Counted from the stretch's first letter, positions 8,590 through 18,908 are shown. The stretch: DNA of 64,000 nucleotides from JBEEOW01 sp041191405 (GCA_041191405.1 JBEEOW010000005.1:1-64000); one strand, 5' to 3'. Program-made: numbers and translations. The notes: generated by a model not told the origin, from the sequence alone.

Positions 8590-10830
8590 ATGTTACAGAA
8601 AATCTATTATTCGCTCCCTATTCAATTATTAATCAATCATTTTAAAAAAAACCAAATAATCCTTTTACCATGGGCATTTTTATTTGCATGTGTTAGTGGT
8701 GATTTTGGTAGAATGGTTGGTGTGCCTTATTTGTTTTTGGATGCCGAATATTTAGATAAAGTAAATTTTACATCTTTTTATATTGTAGGGTTAATGATAG
8801 GCTCATTCAGTGTAGCATTTCATATAACAACTTTTATTTTAGACAGTTACAAATATAAATTTCTAGGATATTTAAATTCACCTTTAAAAATATACACGTA
8901 CAACAACTCAACTTTACCAGTAATATTTATTTTTTATTATTGTTATGAATTATATAATTTTCAAATTCATAAAGGACTTCAAAATTCATCAGATATATTT
9001 TTAGAAATTGCAGGTTTATATACTGGATTTATGTCAATCTATGTGATATCTATTGTTTATTTTCAAAAAACCAGCAATTTGTTCTTTCAAAAAATTACTT
9101 CATCACTTGACAATAAGTTAAAACAAAACAAAGCAAATAGAAAAAGTATATTAAATAGAATTAATGAAAGAAAAAAAGTACTTACCATAGTAACGCACTA
9201 CTTTACTTTCCCATTAAATTTAACAGAAATAAATCATAATCAAGAAATTAACAAACAAACACTTGTAAGTATTTTTGATAGAAACCACTTACATGCATCT
9301 ACCTTACAAATTGTTGCTTTTGCGCTTATTTTAATTATGGGCGCATTTAGCGATTTTAAGTATTTTGTGCTACCTGCTGCTGCAAGTGCAATTTTACTAA
9401 TAACAATATTGTTGTTGTTTATTGGTGCATTATCATATTGGTTAAGAGGTTGGGCAATATCCGCATTTATTTTAGGTTTAGTGTTATTAAATTTTGTGTT
9501 TAGGTTTGAATTAATTAAAAGTTCTTACGAAGCATTTGGTATTGATTACCAAACAGATAAAGCTGAGTATAACTTAAAAAATATTCAACAATTATCTTTT
9601 AAGCACCTAACTGAAGATAGTTTAAATACGATTCAAATTTTAAATAATTGGAAAAACAAATTTAATGAAAATGAAAAACCAAAAATGATTTTTGTTTGCA
9701 CAAGTGGTGGTGGGCAAAGATCAGCTGCTTGGACAGTAAACACACTTCAAACAATAGATTCAGCTACAAATTTTAAATTTAGTAACCATACTCAATTAAT
9801 TACTGGTGCTTCAGGTGGATTAATTGGTGCAGCATATTATCGAGAATTACTTTTACAACACAGTTCAAATAGTAAAATTAATCCTTTAAATAGAATATAT
9901 TTTAATAAAATAACACAGGACATACTTAATCCGGTAATATTTAACATGGTTGTTAATGACATTTTATTTAGATATCAAAAATTTAATGATGGCAAATATG
10001 TACATATTAAAGATAGAGGGTATGCTTTTGAAAAACACTTTAATGACAATATTGATAGTGTTTTATGTAAACCAATTTCGGCTTATTCAACACCCGAACT
10101 TGAAGCTACAATTCCGATGCTATTTATTTCACCAACAATCACAAATGATGGTAGAAAATTATTTATTTCTCCCACCCATACTTCCTACATGAATGTTGCA
10201 AGTAATGGCATTTGTGAAAAAATGAATCAAAGAGTTAAAGGTGTTGAATTTTTAAGGTTTTATAAAAATCAGGATGCCAGCAATTTAAACTTTATGTCGG
10301 CACTTAGAATGAGTGCAACATTTCCTTATGTAATGCCAAATGTGGTATTACCAAGTACACCACAAATGGAAATTATGGATGCAGGATTGGCTGATAATTT
10401 TGGGATAACCAATGCAGTAAAATTTATGTATGTATTTAAAGATTGGATTAGAGAGAATACTTCGGGAGTAATTATAGTTTCAATTCGAGATTCAGAAAAA
10501 GAGCTTGAAATTGAACGATTACAGGGAATGTCATTAATTCAAAAATTATTAAACCCAATTGGGAATATTATTGGAAGTTGGGATTATTTACAAGATAATA
10601 ACAATGACAATTATTTAGATTTTGCAAATCAATGGTTAAAATGTCCATTAGATGTTTGCGAATTTAAATATTTGCCTAAATCAAACTCAAAAACAGAAAA
10701 TGCTTCTTCTAAAGAAAGAGCCTCTCTGAGTTGGCATTTAGCCAAAAAAGAAAAGGAAAGTATAAGAAATACAATATATCTTGATTACAATAAAAATACC
10801 CTTAAAAAATTACAAAACTTATTAAAGTAA
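8590..10830 (+). CDS. Patatin-like phospholipase with N-terminal membrane domain
   Basis: A 746-residue protein. The N-terminal half (about 1-310) has several hydrophobic segments, so it is probably anchored in the inner membrane. The C-terminal half is patatin-like: a glycine-rich oxyanion segment TSGGGQRSAAW (about 371-381), the nucleophile elbow GASGG with Ser408, and the catalytic Asp in MDAG (about Asp597). It should hydrolyse an acyl ester, probably a phospholipid or lipid-linked substrate. ATG 8590 is chosen over an upstream TTG at 8527. The domain order membrane-then-patatin is less common than soluble patatins. It precedes the DUF5686 gene in the same direction by 38 bp, so the two may be co-transcribed. 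Confidence 0.87.
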   Translation: MLQKIYYSLPIQLLINHFKKNQIILLPWAFLFACVSGDFGRMVGVPYLFLDAEYLDKVNFTSFYIVGLMIGSFSVAFHITTFILDSYKYKFLGYLNSPLKIYTYNNSTLPVIFIFYYCYELYNFQIHKGLQNSSDIFLEIAGLYTGFMSIYVISIVYFQKTSNLFFQKITSSLDNKLKQNKANRKSILNRINERKKVLTIVTHYFTFPLNLTEINHNQEINKQTLVSIFDRNHLHASTLQIVAFALILIMGAFSDFKYFVLPAAASAILLITILLLFIGALSYWLRGWAISAFILGLVLLNFVFRFELIKSSYEAFGIDYQTDKAEYNLKNIQQLSFKHLTEDSLNTIQILNNWKNKFNENEKPKMIFVCTSGGGQRSAAWTVNTLQTIDSATNFKFSNHTQLITGASGGLIGAAYYRELLLQHSSNSKINPLNRIYFNKITQDILNPVIFNMVVNDILFRYQKFNDGKYVHIKDRGYAFEKHFNDNIDSVLCKPISAYSTPELEATIPMLFISPTITNDGRKLFISPTHTSYMNVASNGICEKMNQRVKGVEFLRFYKNQDASNLNFMSALRMSATFPYVMPNVVLPSTPQMEIMDAGLADNFGITNAVKFMYVFKDWIRENTSGVIIVSIRDSEKELEIERLQGMSLIQKLLNPIGNIIGSWDYLQDNNNDNYLDFANQWLKCPLDVCEFKYLPKSNSKTENASSKERASLSWHLAKKEKESIRNTIYLDYNKNTLKKLQNLLK

Positions 10831-10868
10831 TGATTTTAAAATACAATACAATACACTAATTTAGTGGC

Positions 10869-13313
10869 ATGTATTGTGGAAAACTAAAAAAACTTTTACT
10901 TTCAATAGTTAACATTCTTGCGATTATACATTTTGTAAATGCTCAAAATAAAATGTATATATCGGGGACAGTTAAATCCATTTCCACCAATGAATCTCTT
11001 CCTTTTACGCACATAATTGTAAGTGATACATCTCAAGAATATCTAACTGATGTGAATGGAAATTTTACAATTCCTATTAGCAAAGCTGATGTTAAATCAA
11101 TTACTTTTAAACAGCCATTATTTAGAAATTTAACAATCAATATAAATACAGACAGTTTAATTAAACTTGGCCAAAGTATAGAAATACAACTTACTAACAA
11201 TGAAATTTTTAGTAGATTAGCTTCAACTGATTCTTTAACAAAAAATCTTGTAAATAATACAGTTAAAAACCTTGTTAATGTAAATCCCTATATAAATAAA
11301 TCTTATCAATCTACAATTTACCAAAAATTAGTAGTTACAACAGTTAGAGATGCATCTATTCAAGCAATTTTATCATTTATACAACGATATATTACAGGAA
11401 AACCCAAAAAAGAAATTGGCGAAAGGCACATTTTTTTAATGGAAACAATTTCCGAAAAAAATCATCTGGATCAAAATAATCAAAAAGAAATCATAACCGC
11501 AACAAAATTTTCGGGTGTAGATGACCCAAGTTTACTAAGTTTAGGAAGCCAAATTGAACAATTTACTCTTTATGATAATTATATAAAAATTGCATCATCC
11601 GAATATATAAATCCAATTCACATAAACACACTACATAGGTATCATTTCCAATTAATTGATACAGTAAATATTGACAAAGAAAACAAAATATTTGTTTGTA
11701 AATATTCACAACAAATTCACAAAAATTTCAATGGAGTGGGTGGATATATATACATTAAATATCCCGAAATGGCTGTTTGTAATTTTGTAGCATGGCCAAC
11801 ATTTGGAGGTAGCCTTTCCAAAAAAGTGATTCAATCCTATATTAATCATAAAGATAAATGGTTTCACAACAACACTTTTACACAAATGAATATTGGAAGT
11901 ATTGGTGTTCAAAATATTGAAATGATTGTTACTTCTCACAAGTATGAAAATATTACCTCAGATACATCATTGTTTCCGAAAAAGTATTTCAATGAGTATA
12001 TTATTGAACATTTTAATAATATTGATATTAAAGATCCAGATTATTGGAATAAAAATAGAGCTGAATTTTTTTCACAAAAAGACGAAAATACCTATGAATT
12101 TTACAACGAAGTAAGCACTAAAATCCATTTAGATAAATTAATAAATTTAGGTGGAAAATTATACTCAGGTCAAATTCCATTAAAAAAAGTAAGTATTGAT
12201 TTAAACAAAATAATCAACTTTAACAAGTATGAAAAATTCAGAACAGGTTTTGGATTGCATACAAATGAAAAAATGTTTAAACATTTTAACATAGGAGCAT
12301 ATTTTGGATATGGAACTTCAGATAAAAAATTAAAAGCAGGTGCTGAATTTCAAGTAATATTAAATAGGAAAAAAGAAAAATATATTAATTATATCTTTTT
12401 CAACGACCTTAGCAATCCTGGAGAAAGTGATTTTGTTTATAATAATTATATTTATAATGATGAACGATTACGTAAATATCAAATACTTTTTAAAGATAAA
12501 ACTGTTTATCATGAACTAAATTATACATTTCGACCATTAATTTACACGCATATTAAATTATTTGGAAAACAAATATCCAAAACCCCAACCTATAATTACA
12601 CCTATCTAAAAAAATCAGATAATACAAATGCTTACCAATTTACTGAAGTAGGATTAAGTTTAAGATTTGCATTTAGAGAAATGTATGCGAGAAATGAAAA
12701 TATCAAATTTGCACAAGATAGTAAATTCCCAATTTTACACGCTAGTTTTACAAAAGGAGTTGATTTTCAAAACTTTGGAAACTACAATTATAATAAATTA
12801 GAGTTTTGTATAGATCAAACGATTCGTTTTTTAAATTTTGGAAAATCAACAATTAGGTTACAAGGAGGTATTTGTAATGGCAACTTACCTTATATGCAAA
12901 CATTTAACCAAACAGGAAGTAACAATAATAAAGTTGATGTAATTATTCATAATAGTTTTATTACAATGGGATATAACGAGTTTTTTGCTAACGAATATAC
13001 TTCATTATTTTTATGCCATAATTTTGGAAAATTTTATGCCAAAGACAGAACTTTTAATCCAATAATTGAATACATGTTTAATGCAGGATATGGGAAAGTG
13101 TATCATGTGAGTTTACATCAAAACTCCAATTTTAAATCAATGGAAAAAGGCTATTTTGAAACAGGTATTAACATGAATAATATTATTAATTTAAAACTTT
13201 CTGGAATAAATCTTGGAGTTGGTGTTGGCTTTTTTACTCGATTAGGTCCATATTCATATATCGAAACAAGTAAAAACTTCTTAAGTAAACTAACTACAAA
13301 CTTTTATTTTTAA
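10869..13313 (+). CDS. DUF5686 family outer-membrane protein with carboxypeptidase-like N-terminal domain
   Basis: An 814-residue exported protein. The signal peptide covers roughly residues 1-25 (ending VNAQ). A carboxypeptidase D regulatory-like domain follows at about 28-110 (ISGTVKS...TDVNGNFTIPI). The rest, with many alternating aromatic/polar segments and a terminal FYF, reads as the DUF5686 region, an outer-membrane beta-barrel-like family of unknown function in Bacteroidota. No TonB-box plug domain is seen. It sits 38 bp behind the patatin-like gene and ahead of a strong terminator. Confidence 0.8.
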   Translation: MYCGKLKKLLLSIVNILAIIHFVNAQNKMYISGTVKSISTNESLPFTHIIVSDTSQEYLTDVNGNFTIPISKADVKSITFKQPLFRNLTININTDSLIKLGQSIEIQLTNNEIFSRLASTDSLTKNLVNNTVKNLVNVNPYINKSYQSTIYQKLVVTTVRDASIQAILSFIQRYITGKPKKEIGERHIFLMETISEKNHLDQNNQKEIITATKFSGVDDPSLLSLGSQIEQFTLYDNYIKIASSEYINPIHINTLHRYHFQLIDTVNIDKENKIFVCKYSQQIHKNFNGVGGYIYIKYPEMAVCNFVAWPTFGGSLSKKVIQSYINHKDKWFHNNTFTQMNIGSIGVQNIEMIVTSHKYENITSDTSLFPKKYFNEYIIEHFNNIDIKDPDYWNKNRAEFFSQKDENTYEFYNEVSTKIHLDKLINLGGKLYSGQIPLKKVSIDLNKIINFNKYEKFRTGFGLHTNEKMFKHFNIGAYFGYGTSDKKLKAGAEFQVILNRKKEKYINYIFFNDLSNPGESDFVYNNYIYNDERLRKYQILFKDKTVYHELNYTFRPLIYTHIKLFGKQISKTPTYNYTYLKKSDNTNAYQFTEVGLSLRFAFREMYARNENIKFAQDSKFPILHASFTKGVDFQNFGNYNYNKLEFCIDQTIRFLNFGKSTIRLQGGICNGNLPYMQTFNQTGSNNNKVDVIIHNSFITMGYNEFFANEYTSLFLCHNFGKFYAKDRTFNPIIEYMFNAGYGKVYHVSLHQNSNFKSMEKGYFETGINMNNIINLKLSGINLGVGVGFFTRLGPYSYIETSKNFLSKLTTNFYF

Positions 13314-13318
13314 GTAAT

Positions 13319-13354
13319 AAAAAAGGGTCTCAAGCTGACTTGAAACCCTTTTTT
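13319..13354. terminator. Bidirectional terminator
   Basis: A 16-bp stem (13319-13334 with 13339-13354, one mismatch) has a CTGA loop and A/T tracts on both sides. It lies between the convergent DUF5686 and thioredoxin-like genes. Confidence 0.85.
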
Positions 13355-13378
13355 TAGTTTTTAAAAACAAACTATAAA

Positions 13379-14920
13379 CTACTTTTTAGTTTTTGAATTT
13401 GTAGCTTTACCTTTTGTTGATTTGTTGCTTTTGTTCTCTTTATCAGGAGTTGTAGTAGTTTTTGTATTATTAGCAGGTAATTCTGAAACGCTTTCTTTCA
13501 CTTCTTTTTCCATAGGAATTTTATGAATTTTAGCATAATTATCTACAAAATCTTGCAATTGCTCAACTCCTAACCTTTTAGCAATAATCTTTTTATCTTT
13601 ATCAAGTACATAAATTACTGGCGTACTATATACATCAAATACTTTTCTAAAATCAGTATGAACACCTTTGTCCCAAACATTAATCCAATCAGTATATTTA
13701 TTTTTAACTATAAATTTCTTCCAATCATCATCTTTACGCTCAATACTAGCTGCGTAAACTGCTACGTTCTTCTTATTTTTTTGGTAAAATTCATACAATT
13801 TAGGTGCTTCCTTTTGGCAGTGTCCGCAGTTTGGATCATAGAAGAAAACCACTGTAAAATTGCCATTTACCTTCCATAATTCTTTGTAATTATCTAATGA
13901 ATCTTTTAAATAAGCATTAGGTATTTTTTTACCAAGCAACAGAGGTTCAACTATTTCAATTCTTTCTTTTATTTTTTTAATTGTATTCGTATCTACCCAA
14001 TAAGCTCTTCCTGATAGATAATATTTTTTGTACATGTGTACAAAAACTGCATCCATACCCATTTGTTTTGATTGCTCAGCTTGGTTAGTAATGTAATAAA
14101 CCAAATATTTAAACACCTCTTTGTTACTCGTTTTTGCAATTAACCTATCAGCCTCAACAATAACAGAATCAGGCAATTGAGGAATCACTTTCGTCATAAA
14201 ACGATCAAATTTATTGTGAAAAATTGGCGTTCTCAACATATTGTCATCATTCAAATCAATATTGTCAAAATAATGTGATTTGTAATATCTGTAAGGGAAA
14301 GTTGAATCAGCAACTCCACTTGGCAATTTAGGAGCCTCAGGAACCTCAACTTCGTCAGTTGCTTTGAATGCTTTTGCTACAAAATAGCCATTGTATTTTG
14401 TTAAAAATGATTTTCTGTACTCAGATACTTCCTTATCTATAGCAATCAACTTTTGAGTAGTTGCTATCGAATCTGTTTTAATTTGAGGTTTTAAAACTTC
14501 AACCTCCTGTCCTTTTACTCCAACATATTTTAAATATTCATAAAAAGCTAAATTTTCCTTTGAATCTTTAAACTGCATATTTTTAATTAAATCAGCAGTG
14601 TCGGTTTCAAATGAAAACTTTTGTTCATTAGTTATTACCAAATCAAAAATTTTCTTTTTGGGTAAAACAATGATATAAAAACCACCATCCAATTTAGCTT
14701 TTCCATCAATGATGAAACTACCTGATTTATCAACCAAAGCTGTATCTTTAAGATACTGTTTATCACCATAATAATTGGCTAAATAAATAGTATCTTTTTC
14801 AACTAAACCTCTGATTTTACCCTTAATTTGATAACCAACATCCTTACTACTCTGAGCTTGAAGTACAAAAGGTGCGCTCAACAATACGCTTACAAAACAT
14901 TTTTTTATTAAACTCAACAT
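13379..14920 (-). CDS. Exported DUF4369/thioredoxin-fold (TlpA-like) protein
   Basis: A 513-residue protein with a signal peptide (about 1-22, LQAQ). An N-terminal DUF4369-like beta domain (about 28-105, YQIKGKIRGL) is followed by a helical middle region and a thioredoxin-fold domain with the redox pair CGHC (C365, C368). The tail is Lys/Thr/Ser-rich and low complexity. It probably acts in the periplasm in thiol-disulfide exchange; the substrate is unknown. This architecture is common and multi-copy in Bacteroidota, and another member is at 61487. CGHC is the protein-disulfide-isomerase type of motif, more oxidising than CGPC. Confidence 0.87.
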   Translation of the reverse strand: MLSLIKKCFVSVLLSAPFVLQAQSSKDVGYQIKGKIRGLVEKDTIYLANYYGDKQYLKDTALVDKSGSFIIDGKAKLDGGFYIIVLPKKKIFDLVITNEQKFSFETDTADLIKNMQFKDSKENLAFYEYLKYVGVKGQEVEVLKPQIKTDSIATTQKLIAIDKEVSEYRKSFLTKYNGYFVAKAFKATDEVEVPEAPKLPSGVADSTFPYRYYKSHYFDNIDLNDDNMLRTPIFHNKFDRFMTKVIPQLPDSVIVEADRLIAKTSNKEVFKYLVYYITNQAEQSKQMGMDAVFVHMYKKYYLSGRAYWVDTNTIKKIKERIEIVEPLLLGKKIPNAYLKDSLDNYKELWKVNGNFTVVFFYDPNCGHCQKEAPKLYEFYQKNKKNVAVYAASIERKDDDWKKFIVKNKYTDWINVWDKGVHTDFRKVFDVYSTPVIYVLDKDKKIIAKRLGVEQLQDFVDNYAKIHKIPMEKEVKESVSELPANNTKTTTTPDKENKSNKSTKGKATNSKTKK

Positions 14921-14953
14921 AACTTTTGATTAATTAAATTAATTAAGTACTCA

Positions 14954-14961
14954 CAAATTTA
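14954..14961 (-). promoter_or_regulatory. Candidate -7 box for the DUF4369/thioredoxin gene
   Basis: On the minus strand TAAATTTG matches the TAnnTTTG consensus, 33 bp before the start. No convincing -33 box is present at 19-21 bp. Confidence 0.4.
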
Positions 14962-15046
14962 ACATTTTTTATTAAAGTATAAATGTATCAATTATGTTAT
15001 TAATACAATTAAAAACTCAATAAAATTAAATTTATTGTTACATGTT

Positions 15047-15087
15047 AATTTATAATTTATGCAACTTGGTTGCATAAATTATAAATT
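15047..15087. promoter_or_regulatory. Perfect 19-bp palindrome, candidate operator of the TonB receptor
   Basis: Arms 15047-15065 and 15069-15087 are exactly complementary around TTG. The core is TGCAAC-TTG-GTTGCA. The palindrome overlaps the -33 element and upstream spacer of the receptor promoter, the place for a repressor site. Given a metal-type TonB receptor downstream, a Fur/Zur-family repressor is a reasonable guess. Confidence 0.7.
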
Positions 15088-15100
15088 GCAACTACATTTG
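15069..15100 (+). promoter_or_regulatory. Promoter of the TonB receptor (GTTG-N20-TACATTTG)
   Basis: The -7 box TACATTTG (15093-15100) is a full consensus match, and GTTG (15069-15072) is correctly spaced at 20 bp. The -7 box ends three bases before ATG 15104, so the transcript would be leaderless or begin inside the first codons, unless translation starts further in. Confidence 0.55.
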
Positions 15101-15103
15101 TAT

Positions 15104-17467
15104 ATGATTAAATCAAAAATAGCTGTTATAATTCTATTTTTTTTTATTAGTACAACATTAATTGCACAAGTAAAAACTTGCAATTTCAACTATGTAGGAA
15201 AGTTGGTTTATGCTGAAAATGGTGAAATTCTTCCAAACATTGTTGTTTATTTAGTTGAAATTGAAAAAAAAGTACAATCAAATGAAAAAGGAGAATTTGC
15301 TTTTTCAAACCTTTGTCACCAAACATACACATTAGAAATTCAAGGAATTGGATTAAAAAAAACTCAAAAAAAAATTCACATTCATCAAAACACTTTTGAA
15401 ACAATAGAAATCCACAGTGATACTTGTACTTTAAATGAAGTTGTTATTAATGCTAATAATGAAAAAGTTATCTCTTCAACTTACACTGTAAACAGTATTA
15501 GTAATACTAATTTGGATATAACTAGAGGCGAAAGTATTGGTCAAACTTTAAAAAATGTTCCGGGTGTAAATGCAATTCAAACCGGACCAACCATTTTTAA
15601 ACCTATGATTAATGGATTGTATGGCAATAGAATTATGCTATACAACAATGGTATTAGATTAGAATCACAAAATTGGGGTACCGACCATGCACCTGAAATT
15701 GACCCATTTTTAGCTAGCCAAATAAAAATAATTAAAGGTGCTGCAACTGTACAATATGGCTCAGAAGCTATCGGCGGTGTAGTGTTACTAAACTCTAACT
15801 TTAAACCTATAAAAACAAGATTCTCAGGTGAGTTAAACTTAGTTGGCTCAAGTAATAATAAACAAGGTGTTGGTAATGCAATAATTTATTATTCTCCTAA
15901 AAATGCCAAATTAAAAGGTTTGATTTTCAGAGCACAAGCAAGTGCCGACAAAAGTGGCAATGTAAAAACACCCAATTATTATTTAAATAACACAGGTAAT
16001 CAAGGATATAATTATTCATGGGCTACTCAATGGAAAAAAGAACGTCAAGGTTTTGAATTATTTTATAGTCAATTCAATAGTAAAGTTGGAATATTTTCAG
16101 GTGCTCATTTACACACTATTTCTGATGTTGAAAATGTAATCAAAAATGGAGAACCTTTTATTAAATCAGGTTTTAGTTATGATATAAACAGACCGTATCA
16201 ACTTGTTGTACATGAATTAATTAAAGCCGAAGCTTTCAAGTATTTAAATCAATATAACAAACTTGAAATTACCTTTGCTCGACAATACAACCAACGTGAA
16301 GAATACGACCTCGACAGACCTCTAAATGATATTATTTATGGAATTGATGTACCAGCAATAAAGTTTTCACTTACATCATATATTGCTAATTTAACTTTAA
16401 ATAAAATTAAAAAGAACACAAATTACTCCATTGGTTTACAATCATTAATTCAAACCAATAATACTACTGCTCGAAACATTAGATTATTTATTCCTGATTA
16501 TGAAAGTAATATGCTTGCACTTTTTTACATCCAAAAGTATAAAATCAATAAAATTAATCTCGAAACTGGTTTCAGACTTGAAAACAGATATTATAATGTA
16601 GATATTAACAATCGAAATAAAAACATTAATTTCCCACTTTTTACATGTCAAATTGGGGTTTCAAAACTAATTTCCGAACATTTAATTTCAGGATTTAATA
16701 CTTCATTTAATATGAGAGCCCCTGGTATTAATGAATTATATAGCAATGGTTTACATCATGGAACTGGAATTTTTATGATAGGTGATTCAAGTTTAAAAAA
16801 TGAAAAGTGTTGGAATAACAGTTTGTATTTACAAATTGAACAATTAAAATTCAATGCAGAAATAAATGCTTTTTACACATTGTTTAATAATTACATATAT
16901 TCGCAAACCAATGGTCAAATTTTAACTTCAATTCGTGGTAGTTTTCCTGTTTATACATACCAACAAACTAATGCCAGCATAACAGGTATCAATGCCCAAT
17001 CTGATATTATATTAATTAAAAATCTACACTTAATTCCTAAAACCTCATTTATTTGGGCATATAATCAATCTACCGATGATTATTTAATAAATATGCCTTC
17101 AAATAGAGCTGCTTTACAATTAAAATATGCCAAATCAAATTCAGAAAAAAAATTAAGTGAATGGCATATCAAAATAGGAAGTGAATATGTAGCATATCAA
17201 AACCGATACCCTAAAAAGTCAAAAATAATAAGTAATTCTTCGAGTGAAATTTTCAACAATTTAGTTCAATATGGTGATTTTATTGCTCCTCCAAAAGCCT
17301 ATTTCCTAATGAATGCAGAAGTTTTAATAAAATGGAAAAATATCCAAACCGTATTAATTATTCAAAACTTGCTAAATCAAAAATATAGAGATTATTTAAA
17401 TACTTTTAGATACTTTTCTGATGAAATGGGGCAGAATGTTCAGTTAAAAGTGAAATATCTATTTTAG
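15104..17467 (+). CDS. TonB-dependent outer-membrane receptor, possibly metal (zinc) uptake
   Basis: A 787-residue receptor. The signal peptide is at about 1-22 (FISTTLIAQ), followed by a carboxypeptidase-like beta domain (about 28-105), a plug domain (about 110-235: GQTLKNVPGVN, IKGAATVQYGSEAIGGVV) and a 22-strand-type barrel ending KVKYLF. The start at ATG 15104 begins the signal peptide; an upstream in-frame ATG at 15059 lies inside the palindrome. The segment ELYSNGLHHGTG, with paired histidines, resembles ZnuD-like zinc receptors, but substrate assignment is tentative. The perfect palindrome over its promoter suggests metal-responsive repression. A secreted hypothetical protein follows 113 bp downstream. 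Confidence 0.88.
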   Translation: MIKSKIAVIILFFFISTTLIAQVKTCNFNYVGKLVYAENGEILPNIVVYLVEIEKKVQSNEKGEFAFSNLCHQTYTLEIQGIGLKKTQKKIHIHQNTFETIEIHSDTCTLNEVVINANNEKVISSTYTVNSISNTNLDITRGESIGQTLKNVPGVNAIQTGPTIFKPMINGLYGNRIMLYNNGIRLESQNWGTDHAPEIDPFLASQIKIIKGAATVQYGSEAIGGVVLLNSNFKPIKTRFSGELNLVGSSNNKQGVGNAIIYYSPKNAKLKGLIFRAQASADKSGNVKTPNYYLNNTGNQGYNYSWATQWKKERQGFELFYSQFNSKVGIFSGAHLHTISDVENVIKNGEPFIKSGFSYDINRPYQLVVHELIKAEAFKYLNQYNKLEITFARQYNQREEYDLDRPLNDIIYGIDVPAIKFSLTSYIANLTLNKIKKNTNYSIGLQSLIQTNNTTARNIRLFIPDYESNMLALFYIQKYKINKINLETGFRLENRYYNVDINNRNKNINFPLFTCQIGVSKLISEHLISGFNTSFNMRAPGINELYSNGLHHGTGIFMIGDSSLKNEKCWNNSLYLQIEQLKFNAEINAFYTLFNNYIYSQTNGQILTSIRGSFPVYTYQQTNASITGINAQSDIILIKNLHLIPKTSFIWAYNQSTDDYLINMPSNRAALQLKYAKSNSEKKLSEWHIKIGSEYVAYQNRYPKKSKIISNSSSEIFNNLVQYGDFIAPPKAYFLMNAEVLIKWKNIQTVLIIQNLLNQKYRDYLNTFRYFSDEMGQNVQLKVKYLF

Positions 17468-17580
17468 ATTATAGATTTTAGATTTTAGATTTCACAAAAA
17501 CTCATTTCACATCTAACACCAAAAACTCATTTTTCAATCATTCTTTATTATATTGCAAATCAAACAATCCTTAAAAATTT

Positions 17581-18486
17581 ATGAAATATCTAGTTAGTAT
17601 CATTGCAATACTTGCATTTCAATTAAGTGCTTTTTCTCAAAAAGATAGTCTTGTTTTAAAGCCGAATTTCAACTCAGCTAAAAAACAATTTTTTCAAATG
17701 AAACACCAATGGATAAGTGTACACAATGCTGATACTAATAAATACTACACAACAAGTACAATTCAATTAAAAGTTGTTTCTCAAAAAGATAGTATTACAA
17801 CACTTTCATGGAAACAAACAAATACAGAAGCTACAGGTTCAAAAACTGGCAAGGATAATATTACCTTCGAAATCAACAAACTACTAAATAATATTGAAAT
17901 AGTTTATCAAGTAAATACAAAAGGACAAATGATTAAGGTAACTAACGGAGCTTCTATCCATAAAAAACTTTTCAAAGGAATAGATAAATTAGTTAAAGAG
18001 AAATCGGCCCCTAAATGGAATAAATTAAAAGAAATTTATTCAAAACAGGAAACTGTTGAGTTTTTAAGCTCAGCAGACATTGACATATTCCATGCCTTAT
18101 ACACTTATCAAATTAATTTTAATGATACCTTAGTATATAAAACTGAACTTTCTAATCCGCTTGGCGATAAACCATTTGAGGGCAAAATGAAAATCAAAGG
18201 AACAGCCATTAAAGAAGATATGGAACACTTTAACATTGATATGCTATTAATTATAGACAAAGAAAAATCAAGTGCTACCATTGAAAAAATTCAACAAGAA
18301 TTAAGTAAACAAAACGTTAAAGTAGATCCAAACCAAAAACTATACTTCGATATTAACTCTTTAATGCATTATAAAATCAATAATTATAATCATTTGGTTA
18401 AAGATGTTAATTTTCAACGTTTCATTATTACTGGAAATACAATTCAAGTTAATAATGTTGAAATAAAAGCATTAGATATTAAATAA
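17581..18486 (+). CDS. Secreted protein of unknown function
   Basis: A 301-residue protein with a clear signal peptide (about 1-19, AFSQ). The mature part is Lys-rich and mostly predicted beta with some helices; it has no cysteines and no catalytic motif I recognise. Its position behind the TonB receptor and in front of a strong terminator allows co-transcription with the receptor. A periplasmic or surface accessory role is only a suggestion. Confidence 0.72.
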   Translation: MKYLVSIIAILAFQLSAFSQKDSLVLKPNFNSAKKQFFQMKHQWISVHNADTNKYYTTSTIQLKVVSQKDSITTLSWKQTNTEATGSKTGKDNITFEINKLLNNIEIVYQVNTKGQMIKVTNGASIHKKLFKGIDKLVKEKSAPKWNKLKEIYSKQETVEFLSSADIDIFHALYTYQINFNDTLVYKTELSNPLGDKPFEGKMKIKGTAIKEDMEHFNIDMLLIIDKEKSSATIEKIQQELSKQNVKVDPNQKLYFDINSLMHYKINNYNHLVKDVNFQRFIITGNTIQVNNVEIKALDIK

Positions 18487-18510
18487 ACCCAATTCAAATT
18501 TTGGATTATA

Positions 18511-18545
18511 AAAAAAGGCTAACTATAAAATAGTTAGCCTTTTTT
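18511..18545. terminator. Bidirectional terminator
   Basis: A perfect 15-bp stem (18511-18525 with 18531-18545, core GGCTAACTA) with a 5-nt loop, flanked by A and T tracts. It lies between the secreted protein gene and the convergent histone H1-like gene. Confidence 0.9.
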
Positions 18546-18566
18546 ATTTTAAAACTTAATTAAAAA

Positions 18567-18746
18567 TTAAGCTTCAGCATTTTTTTTGTTTTGTACCTCA
18601 AGTCTAATTTCTTGAGCTAAGTTTTTAAGGTCTTGCATACCTTTTCTAACTCTTGTACCTGCTGCTTGATTGTCTTTATCGTAAAATTTTTCAAAATCTC
18701 CCTCTAAAGAAAGAACCAGGTCTTTTAATTGATTAAATCTACTCAT
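18567..18746 (-). CDS. Histone H1-like nucleoid protein (Hc1-like, small)
   Basis: A 59-residue ORF starting MSRFNQLKDLV and containing the run NQAAGTRVRKGMQDLKNLAQ. This closely follows the short histone H1-like proteins conserved across Bacteroidota. It is rich in Lys/Arg with a helical core and is expected to bind DNA in the nucleoid. It has its own terminator on the 3' side, shared with the convergent gene. The family assignment is from the characteristic AAGTRVRKGMQDLK segment; the biochemical role in this phylum is not well established. Confidence 0.85.
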   Translation of the reverse strand: MSRFNQLKDLVLSLEGDFEKFYDKDNQAAGTRVRKGMQDLKNLAQEIRLEVQNKKNAEA

Positions 18747-18908
18747 TGTTTTTTCAAAAATTTAGTTATTAATTTCTTTCCACATTGCCAATTTAGTTAT
18801 TTTGCAATGCAATGCAAAAAAATAGCTATTATTTTTTTTAGCATTTCAGCATTGAGTGTATTTTATTCAATATTTTACCTACAAAATTTTAATTAATTGA
18901 TATAAAAA

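Noticed and set aside
15059..15103. Upstream ATG extension of the TonB receptor
   Set aside because: It lies in the palindrome and -7 box, and the signal peptide starts at ATG 15104.
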